From NCBI GenBank assembly GCA_026391945.1, contig JAPLDA010000055.1, positions 1-52,378 on the forward strand: a DNA stretch of 52,378 nt. Direction: 5' to 3'. The translations under genes were made by a program, and so were the position numbers. Positions 46,212 through 52,378 of the stretch are shown piece by piece. Numbering within the stretch: the stretch's first letter is position 1; each line of letters begins with the position of its first letter. The notes under the pieces are model-generated. The model did no database searches, was not told the DNA's origin, and saw nothing but the letters and a program-made list of their open reading frames with translations. The stretch is from Bacteroidota bacterium (lineage in GTDB: Bacteria > Bacteroidota > Bacteroidia > AKYH767-A > 2013-40CM-41-45).

Positions 46212-47092
46212 ACCATGATTTTGAATAGAAGAATAAATATCAACTGCAGGTGCATGGTTCCGTCAACGAATATCCGGAAATAATATGGATCGCGTTGTGC
46301 ATTTGAAAATAGGATCAGCGCTGCGGCTGCTACTGCAGAAGCATACATGGAAACCGGAAAGTAATTTTCCGGCCGGAAGAGCGGCAGCATGGCGGGTGAC
46401 CGGAGGTGAACCAAAAAAACAAACATCGCCAGTGCCACCAGCGCGAAGGCCTTGGATTTCCTTACACCAACCCTGACAGGCAATGTCACATTTCCCCATC
46501 GTATTTCCTGTTCCATGTCGCGGATTTCAAAGGGGATGCAGATGGCGAGGACGAAAAGAAATCTTTCGGCAAAGAAGAGGAGAGAAGAACCTGTGAAAGG
46601 ATCCTCTCCGCAATCCATCAATGGGAAAATGACTGTGGTGATGCTCCAGACGATGGCCACTGTTGAAATTTTAACCAGGAAAATTTCTCTCAGGCGTTTT
46701 TTTTTATTCCCGATTTGCAAAAATGGAATGGAGTAGGCAAAGGTGATGAAACTGAGAGGAAGAAACAGCGCGATTATTTTCCATTGAATGAAAAATGAGG
46801 ATAAGGCAATTCCCGCCGTCGATACCACGAGCATGGTCTTCGTCAACGCCGGAATGTTTTTTAAACGCGAAATGTTTTCAGTGGGAGAGAATGAAAGGTG
46901 AGGGAAGAAGCGGGAAATTTTATGGAAGTTATAAATCAAAAGTGTGGAGCTGAAAACCAGTACGGTGAGTGCGCTGATGCGGAGCCCGGAATGTACAGAA
47001 GCGTACGTCACCTCAACAAGACATGCGGCCGCAGATGCAATGAAGAGGTGCGAGGAAAGAAGAAAGTCTGCAATTTTTTTTACCGGGTTCAT
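46208..47092 (-). CDS. UbiA-like polytopic membrane protein with degenerate active site
   Basis: 294 aa with eight or nine hydrophobic segments. It resembles UbiA prenyltransferases in layout: FAYSIPFLQIGNKKKRLREI-type loop after helix 4 and a second-motif region RDMEQEIRWGNVTLPVRVG (191-209). The first Asp-rich motif NDxxDxxxD is replaced by YNFHKISRF (54-62), so magnesium-dependent prenyl transfer is doubtful. It starts directly after the stop of the upstream gene (TGA then ATG) and overlaps the downstream one by four bases, making a tight three-gene unit. Role unknown. Confidence 0.75.
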   Translation of the reverse strand: MNPVKKIADFLLSSHLFIASAAACLVEVTYASVHSGLRISALTVLVFSSTLLIYNFHKISRFFPHLSFSPTENISRLKNIPALTKTMLVVSTAGIALSSFFIQWKIIALFLPLSFITFAYSIPFLQIGNKKKRLREIFLVKISTVAIVWSITTVIFPLMDCGEDPFTGSSLLFFAERFLFVLAICIPFEIRDMEQEIRWGNVTLPVRVGVRKSKAFALVALAMFVFLVHLRSPAMLPLFRPENYFPVSMYASAVAAAALILFSNAQRDPYYFRIFVDGTMHLQLIFILLFKIMV

Positions 47093-47698
47093 TCATTTCT
47101 TCAAAATAAATCTGAAGGTCGTGAACCCAACTGCAAACCCGGCAAAACCATACAGGATGGAATTCCTGATTTTCTTATCACGGATTTTACGTTCATACCC
47201 TTCCCGGTATTCATCGGCATGAAGCCAGAGAGGATCTGAAACTTTTTGTTTCGAAATATCAGGAGAAAACGATCCCGAAGCAGTAGAATAAATCGCAGGA
47301 CCAACGAGTCCGTAGATGGCAAACAGGCTGGAACCTCCTCCGCAAAAAAAAGCGACGGCTTTGTTCAAATTGTTTTTATAATATTTCATGGCATCCTGTT
47401 CGCCGCGGATGAACATCCTCATCTGTTCCACATTAAAATCAGTTTCGTCAATTGAATCGGGCTGGTACATGATTCTTTCAGAACCATCCGGGTGAATGAT
47501 CGAAAAAATATTTTCAGAACCGATGCGTTTCATCCGGCTTCCGGCCTTCATTCCTTTATAAGAAATCGCATAGCCGCCGTATTCAATACTGGAGGCAACG
47601 ATTGTTTTTCCGCTTAATAAAACGATGGTGTCCTGAGCTTTTGAATAGGATGTAAAAAGAAAAATCAATAGTAAAAGGAGGGAAGTCCTCAAAGTCAT
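47093..47698 (-). CDS. Exported/membrane protein of unknown function
   Basis: 201 aa from the ATG at 47698; a longer frame to 47797 overlaps the promoter box and lacks a signal. Residues 1-22 form a signal peptide ending SKAQ. A short beta-rich part (DTIVLLSGKTIVASSIEYGG, SIIHPDGSERIMY) is followed by one hydrophobic segment near 110-130 (AVAFFCGGGSSLFAIYGLVG) and a hydrophobic end (NSILYGFAGFAVGFTTFRF). The layout is common among Bacteroidota exported proteins, but no family is named. First gene of the three-gene unit. Confidence 0.78.
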   Translation of the reverse strand: MTLRTSLLLLLIFLFTSYSKAQDTIVLLSGKTIVASSIEYGGYAISYKGMKAGSRMKRIGSENIFSIIHPDGSERIMYQPDSIDETDFNVEQMRMFIRGEQDAMKYYKNNLNKAVAFFCGGGSSLFAIYGLVGPAIYSTASGSFSPDISKQKVSDPLWLHADEYREGYERKIRDKKIRNSILYGFAGFAVGFTTFRFILKK

Positions 47699-47712
47699 GA
47701 CGGAATTTTTTT

Positions 47713-47720
47713 CAAAACTA
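47713..47720 (-). promoter_or_regulatory. -7 box of the three-gene membrane unit
   Basis: Minus-strand TAGTTTTG at 47720-47713 is an exact TAnnTTTG, 15 bp before the ATG at 47698, giving a leader under 10 nt. It supports the shorter start. Confidence 0.55.
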
Positions 47721-47828
47721 CGACAAATTAACCGTGATCGAAAATCCAACGCATCATGGATATTTTTTTTCAAAAAGTGCTGTGAAGTTGAGTTCACAAC
47801 TTGTTCCGGGTTAATACCTTTTATTCAT

Positions 47829-47836
47829 TAAATTTG
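47829..47836 (+). promoter_or_regulatory. -7 box of gcvP
   Basis: TAAATTTG at 47829-47836 is an exact TAnnTTTG, 27 bp before the gcvP ATG. A TTG at 47801-47803 is 25 bp upstream, slightly beyond the usual spacing. Confidence 0.55.
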
Positions 47837-47863
47837 CTGCCTCTTAATTAAAAATTCTTTTAC

Positions 47864-50737
47864 ATGTCACGATTTGATTTTGCTTCACGCCACATCGGTG
47901 TGAATGATGAGGAAACAGCGCAGATGCTGAAACAAACCGGCAACGGCTCTTTGGAACAATTGATTTCTGAAACGGTTCCGCAATCCATCCGTCTTAAAAA
48001 CAAACTGAATATTCCGGCAGCGTTAAGTGAAAATGAATTTCTTGAACAGTTGGGAGAAACTGCTTCGTTGAATAAAATTTTCAAATCGTACATCGGGCTT
48101 GGCTATTCCAATTGCTTTACTCCGGGAGTGATTCAACGAAATATCCTGGAAAACCCGGGATGGTACACGGCCTACACGCCTTACCAGGCAGAGATCGCAC
48201 AAGGCCGGCTGGAAGCGCTGTTGAATTTCCAGACAATGGTACTCGATCTTACCGGGATGGAAATTGCCAATGCTTCTTTGCTGGATGAAGCCACTGCCGC
48301 CGCAGAAGCCATGCACATGTTTTATGCATCACGCTCCCGTGAAGCACAACAGAAAAACAGCAATCGCTTTTTTGTTTCCGATACCTGTTTCCCCCAAACG
48401 ATGGACGTATTAAAAACACGTTCGGCTCCTCTCGGAATTGAACTGGTGTTCGGCAATCATCTTGAAGTTGTTTTGGATGAAAGCTTTTTCGGAGCCTTGA
48501 TACAATACCCGGCTTGTTATGGTGAAGTTCATGATTATAAAAAATGGGCGGAAGAGGCTCACTCAAAAAATATTTCGGTGGCTGTAGCAGCCGATCTCCT
48601 GTCGCTGGCCTTGCTTACGCCGCCGGGCGAGTGGGGGGCCGATGTGGTGTTGGGAAATACGCAACGGTTTGGAATTCCATTGGGGTTCGGCGGTCCGCAT
48701 GCTGCGTTTTTTGCAGCGAAAGAAAATTCGAAACGTGAAATGCCGGGAAGGATCATCGGTGTGTCGGTAGATGTTCACGGGAACCGTGCGCTGAGAATGG
48801 CGCTGCAAACGAGGGAGCAGCACATCCGCAGGGATAAGGCCACGAGCAACATCTGCACCGCGCAGGTTCTGCTCGCCGTGATGGCCGGGATGTATGCCGT
48901 GTATCACGGTCAGGATGGAATAAAAAATATTGCGTCAACCATACATCAGCGGACTGGCATGCTGGATGCAGGATTGAAAAACCTTGACTTTGTTCAGCTG
49001 AATAAAGTTTATTTTGATACGCTGCTGGTTGATGCAGACAGTCATTTGGAAGCCATCAGGCAAAAAGCGCTGGAAGCAAAAATCAACCTGTGTTATGTGG
49101 ATGATCGTTTCATATCCATTAGCCTGGATGAAACCACCAGTGAAAAAGATGTCGCCGTACTGCTCACTATTTTTGCTTCGGCGAAAGGAACCACGGTAAA
49201 AAACGATCTAAAAAAAACGTTGCAGGAAGTGATCACCAGTACATCGAAACGATCTTCTTCTTTCCTCACTCATCCCGTTTTTAATTCCTGTCATTCGGAA
49301 ACGGAAATGCTTCGTTACATTTCTTCCCTTGAGAAAAAAGATTTGTCGCTGAACCATTCCATGATTCCATTGGGATCCTGTACGATGAAGCTGAATGCCA
49401 CATCGGAAATGATTCCCGTGAGCTGGCCGTCGTTCAATGCCATTCATCCGTTTGTTCCGGCTGACCAAGCGATGGGGTATGCTAAAATCATTTCTGAGCT
49501 GGAAACTTTTTTGTGTGAGATCACAGGCTTCAAAGCCGTTTCACTGCAGCCGAATTCCGGCGCACAGGGCGAATATGCCGGGTTGATGGTGATACGTGGT
49601 TATCATCTGAGCCGGGGAGACCAGCATCGGAACATTGCATTGATTCCTTCGTCGGCGCATGGTACCAATCCGGCAAGCGCCGTGATGGCGGGAATGAAAG
49701 TGGTCGTTGTAAAATGTGATGACATCGGCAACATCGACATTGCGGATATGCGGATGAAAGCAGAACAATACAAGCATGAACTTTCCTGTCTCATGGTTAC
49801 GTATCCTTCCACCCACGGTGTGTTTGAAGAAGGAATCAAAGAGATCACGGGAATCATTCATGAGTACGGCGGACAGGTGTACATGGATGGAGCCAACATG
49901 AACGCACAGGTTGGATTAACGAACCCGGCGACGATTGGGGCAGATGTGTGTCACCTCAACCTGCATAAAACTTTTGCTATTCCACATGGCGGCGGCGGTC
50001 CGGGCATGGGACCGATCGGCGTGGCTTCTCACCTCGTGGAATTTCTTCCCTCACATCCTGTTGTAAAAACAGGAGGAAAGAATGGAGTGCATGCGGTATC
50101 GGCTGCTCCGTGGGGAAGTGCCAGCATCCTTTTGATTTCGTATGCATATATCAAAATGCTTGGTGCAAAGGGACTGACTGATTCCACCATAGCGGCGATC
50201 CTGAACGCGAATTACATCAAGGCGAAACTTGAACATCATTATCCGGTTTTGTACAAAGGTTCTCACGGAAGATGTGCGCATGAAATGATTCTGGATTGCC
50301 GGCCGTTTAAACTTTCTGCCGGAGTGGAGGTGGAGGACATCGCCAAACGCCTGATGGATTACGGCTTTCATGCTCCTACCGTTTCATTTCCTGTTCCCGG
50401 AACATTGATGATAGAGCCGACGGAAAGCGAATCCAAAACAGAACTCGATCGTTTTTGTGATGCGATGATTTCCATCCGGAAGGAAATTGAAGAAATTGAA
50501 AACGGTTCGGCCGACCGGAAAGACAATGTGTTGAAAAATTCCCCGCACAATGTTTTTGAAGTGATGAGTGATGAATGGAAACATTCCTATTCAAGAAGCA
50601 AAGCGGCGTTCCCGTTACCGTATATCCGTCAGAATAAATTCTGGACATCCATCGGAAGAGTGGACAATGCCTATGGCGACCGCAACCTCGTTTGCAGTTG
50701 CCCGCCTGTGGAGAGTTATGAAGAAGTGGTTTCGTGA
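47864..50737 (+). CDS. gcvP: Glycine dehydrogenase (decarboxylating), P protein
   Basis: 957 aa, the single-chain homodimeric form. N-terminal [17 protein letters not shown] and [21 protein letters not shown]-terminal half with [23 protein letters not shown] and the PLP segment [18 protein letters not shown] with Lys702. It decarboxylates glycine and passes the aminomethyl group to the lipoyl H protein in the glycine cleavage system. gcvH and gcvT are not in the window. The last 20 bases appear to hold the ATG of the following S41 gene in another frame. Confidence 0.98.
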   Translation: MSRFDFASRHIGVNDEETAQMLKQTGNGSLEQLISETVPQSIRLKNKLNIPAALSENEFLEQLGETASLNKIFKSYIGLGYSNCFTPGVIQRNILENPGWYTAYTPYQAEIAQGRLEALLNFQTMVLDLTGMEIANASLLDEATAAAEAMHMFYASRSREAQQKNSNRFFVSDTCFPQTMDVLKTRSAPLGIELVFGNHLEVVLDESFFGALIQYPACYGEVHDYKKWAEEAHSKNISVAVAADLLSLALLTPPGEWGADVVLGNTQRFGIPLGFGGPHAAFFAAKENSKREMPGRIIGVSVDVHGNRALRMALQTREQHIRRDKATSNICTAQVLLAVMAGMYAVYHGQDGIKNIASTIHQRTGMLDAGLKNLDFVQLNKVYFDTLLVDADSHLEAIRQKALEAKINLCYVDDRFISISLDETTSEKDVAVLLTIFASAKGTTVKNDLKKTLQEVITSTSKRSSSFLTHPVFNSCHSETEMLRYISSLEKKDLSLNHSMIPLGSCTMKLNATSEMIPVSWPSFNAIHPFVPADQAMGYAKIISELETFLCEITGFKAVSLQPNSGAQGEYAGLMVIRGYHLSRGDQHRNIALIPSSAHGTNPASAVMAGMKVVVVKCDDIGNIDIADMRMKAEQYKHELSCLMVTYPSTHGVFEEGIKEITGIIHEYGGQVYMDGANMNAQVGLTNPATIGADVCHLNLHKTFAIPHGGGGPGMGPIGVASHLVEFLPSHPVVKTGGKNGVHAVSAAPWGSASILLISYAYIKMLGAKGLTDSTIAAILNANYIKAKLEHHYPVLYKGSHGRCAHEMILDCRPFKLSAGVEVEDIAKRLMDYGFHAPTVSFPVPGTLMIEPTESESKTELDRFCDAMISIRKEIEEIENGSADRKDNVLKNSPHNVFEVMSDEWKHSYSRSKAAFPLPYIRQNKFWTSIGRVDNAYGDRNLVCSCPPVESYEEVVS

Positions 50738-51991
50738 GGTAAAATATTCGCTGTACTTTTTCTTTTCCTTTTAATTATCAGATTAAATAACAACCTCTAT
50801 GCGCGCGTTAATGATTATCCTATTCTTAATGCTTCAATAAATAAAATCAAGAATTATCACTTCCTGAACTATACCGAAATTGAACTGTATGCATTGCTTG
50901 TTAATAAGCTTGAAAGGGTCTTTAAATTAGGAATAAAAACAGACACATCCGGTAAATATCTCATTATTTATTTTCATGAAAAGAAATTTAAACTATCAAA
51001 CGATGGTAAGAATAAGCTTAATGAGTTCTGTGACTACTTAAAACCCATTGTTCTGAACATATTTAACAAATCTGATCAGACTGCTGAACTCAACTATGAT
51101 TTTTATCTTTCTAACATGCTTGCGGCTGATATTGACAGCAAAATATTTGACAATAAAGTATATAAATTTTATGAGGAACGCCGGGATAGTTGCCAGGATT
51201 TTAAAATAAATAAAAACAATGATTTTGTTATATCGGAAAACGGACTGGATAATAAAGGTAATCTAGCACTTGCCGAAACTAAAATAATTGGTGTAAACAA
51301 TATTCCAATTGATTATTTTACAGTGGAAGCCCTACGGAAATTCCTGTTTGACAATAATAATCACAATCCTCAATTTAATCTCATTGACAATAATGAAATC
51401 GGTTTCAACACTTGTCATTTAAAAATAAAAAAAGAGAAGGAGGAGGGTTTTAGGATAGACAAGAATGGGATTTGCTACATTAAATACGTACCTAATTCTG
51501 GTTGGCCATTTAGTTACAATCTCCATGACCGATTATCGACCAACTGTCTCAACATAAAAAAAATAATTATTGATTTACGACATAGTTCTTTCGGGTCGAT
51601 ACGTGAGGCCATTGATATCGCTAATTTTTTTCTTCCTCAAGGTTTGCCATTGGCTGAATTAATTGGCAAAAACCAAGATACAACAAAATATGTTTCTTTG
51701 AATTACAACTTGTGTGAAAACACACCAATATTTTTATTTATCGATGAAGCGTCATCTGGAGCTGAAGAAATTTTAGCCCGTATCCTGCAGGAATATAAAC
51801 GGGCAACAATCATTGGTGAAAAAACAGATAGTAATGAGAAGATTCATAGAGCATTTGAATTAATGAATGATTATTATGTTAATATTTACATTGGGAACCT
51901 ACTAATTGTCAATAAATACAAATTAGGCGAGGACTTTGTTGTTCCAGACATCTATTCTGACCAACCCGATCCTGAAAAATTTATTAAGTAA
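50718..51991 (+). CDS. S41-family peptidase-like exported protein with apparent frameshift in the signal peptide
   Basis: The long frame (open from just after the gcvP stop to 51991) has no ATG, GTG or good start near its beginning, though its first codons encode a hydrophobic stretch FLFLLII. In another frame an ATG at 50718 gives [18 protein letters not shown] and stops at 50774. Adding one T in the T/C-rich run 50757-50772 joins both into a normal signal peptide. The C-terminal half is S41-like: [13 protein letters not shown], then [19 protein letters not shown] with the expected nucleophile Ser, and ATIIGEKT, with Lys nearby. It is much richer in A/T than gcvP, suggesting transfer. Whether the gene is broken, slips, or reflects a sequencing error cannot be told. 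The first in-frame TTG is at 50894. Confidence 0.65.
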
Positions 51992-52020
51992 TATGCAGGA
52001 CGAACGAATGAGTCCAATTC

Positions 52021-52160
52021 CCATGCTATCAGGTCTTCGCACGAAGGCATGAGGGAAGAGAGACCTGGCAGAGATTATCAGTGTTGGAATATAGTGTCAG
52101 GTTTCGCCAACTCACAAGCCTGGCGAGAATACACTACGAGAAACCTCCCTGGGTTAAGTG
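52021..52160. other. Strongly folded intergenic element with nested inverted repeats
   Basis: Two imperfect units each open with TCAGGT-type bases and close with CCTGGC. Unit 1: CAGGTCT (52030-52036) / AGACCTG (52061-52067), with CTTC/GAAG inside. Unit 2: TAGTGT (52092-52097) / ACACTA (52131-52136) enclosing TCGCCA (52104-52109) / TGGCGA (52121-52126). AGGTTTC (52099-52105) can also pair with GAAACCT (52140-52146), which crosses the TAGTGT stem as a pseudoknot would. No reading frame fits. It could be a structured RNA, a repeat element of the genome, or a recombination site. Confidence 0.5.
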
Positions 52161-52171
52161 CCATTATTTTT

Positions 52172-52179
52172 TATCTTTA
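52172..52179 (+). promoter_or_regulatory. -7-like box before the last gene
   Basis: TATCTTTA at 52172-52179 differs from TAnnTTTG only in its last base and lies 13 bp before the ATG at 52193. Confidence 0.4.
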
Positions 52180-52192
52180 CTAAAAACAAACC

Positions 52193-52378
52193 ATGTACGA
52201 ACGCGCAAAATATTTCAGTGGAAAATTTATTCGTAATGGCATTGCCGGTTTTTTCCTCAGTGGTATTTTCTTGTTTTCCTTTTCTAAAAACAAACCGTTG
52301 GTTCCTGTAGTTTTTGTTTTTCTTGTCGCTGCAACAGTTTGGCTTTACTTTGGAATGTTGATCAATAAAAAACTGAAA
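52193..52378 (+). CDS. Membrane protein of unknown function (C-terminus off the right edge)
   Basis: 62 codons from the ATG at 52193 to the edge, no stop. Two hydrophobic segments are visible (about residues 16-31, GIAGFFLSGIFLFSFS, and 37-55, VPVVFVFLVAATVWLYFG), with a basic N-terminus YERAKYFSGKFIRNG. No family recognised from this fragment. It follows the folded element by about 30 bp. Confidence 0.65.
   Translation, partial: MYERAKYFSGKFIRNGIAGFFLSGIFLFSFSKNKPLVPVVFVFLVAATVWLYFGMLINKKLK

Noticed and set aside
52092-52160. Integron attC-like site (GTTAAGT at 52153-52159 resembles GTTRRRY)
   Set aside because: No matching RYYYAAC partner at the other end of the folded region and no integrase gene in view.

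Overview
The window is chromosomal DNA of a member of the Bacteroidota. Evidence: many secreted proteins end in type IX secretion (T9SS) sorting domains; promoters have the Bacteroidota form TTG/TTTG-N19-23-TAnnTTTG with very short leaders and almost no Shine-Dalgarno sites; and DUF4286, DUF4920, DUF1571-LysM and kynurenine-pathway genes typical of the phylum are present. No mobile element, CRISPR array, rRNA or tRNA was found. Nothing narrows it safely below phylum level.

Layout. 1-4538: two related T9SS cargo genes on the minus strand, the first running off the left edge. 4599-6629: DUF255/thioredoxin-fold protein, possibly a lipoprotein. 6812-7485: rplU-rpmA with a clear terminator. 7612-11379: a giant beta-helix-like T9SS protein behind a small membrane protein gene. 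11748-16716: TonB-dependent receptor, orphan CheR, exonuclease III, DUF2461. 16821-17751: overlapping pair, DUF4920 protein and a CxxCH (haem c) lipoprotein. 17906-24704: a PKD/choice-of-anchor-L T9SS protein, serS with a TPR protein, and a repeat-propeller T9SS protein. 24878-27769: compact run DUF4286, DUF1571-LysM, rsmA, 2-hydroxyacid dehydrogenase. 27899-31891: dnaX and gyrB. 32058-37004: minus-strand cluster of a large peptidase-like/propeller/outer-membrane-barrel protein, a TauE-like protein and an M20 amidohydrolase. 37162-42522: MBL hydrolase, sphingomyelin-synthase-like PAP2 protein, kmo-kynU, and hemL diverging from kynU. 42759-45437: another giant T9SS protein. 45792-47698: three-gene membrane cluster including a UbiA-like protein and a protein made of 25-residue repeats. 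47864-50737: gcvP. From 50738 on the DNA is visibly more AT-rich and accessory in character: an S41-type peptidase gene with an apparent frameshift, a strongly folded intergenic element, and a membrane protein cut by the right edge.

How the genes work together. The housekeeping genes (L21/L27, SerS, DnaX, GyrB, RsmA, GcvP, HemL) are complete and ordinary. Six proteins are T9SS cargo carrying adhesin-like, beta-helix or propeller ectodomains, but no T9SS machinery lies here. Kmo and KynU are coupled by a 4-base overlap and perform consecutive steps from kynurenine to 3-hydroxyanthranilate.

Most worth checking: an A9 run in dnaX where both slipped frames stop at once (possible gamma/tau switch); the folded element at 52021-52160; the split signal peptide of the S41 gene; the dead-peptidase/propeller/barrel fusion; the 25-residue repeat protein; and a lipoprotein signal in frame upstream of the DUF255 ATG.
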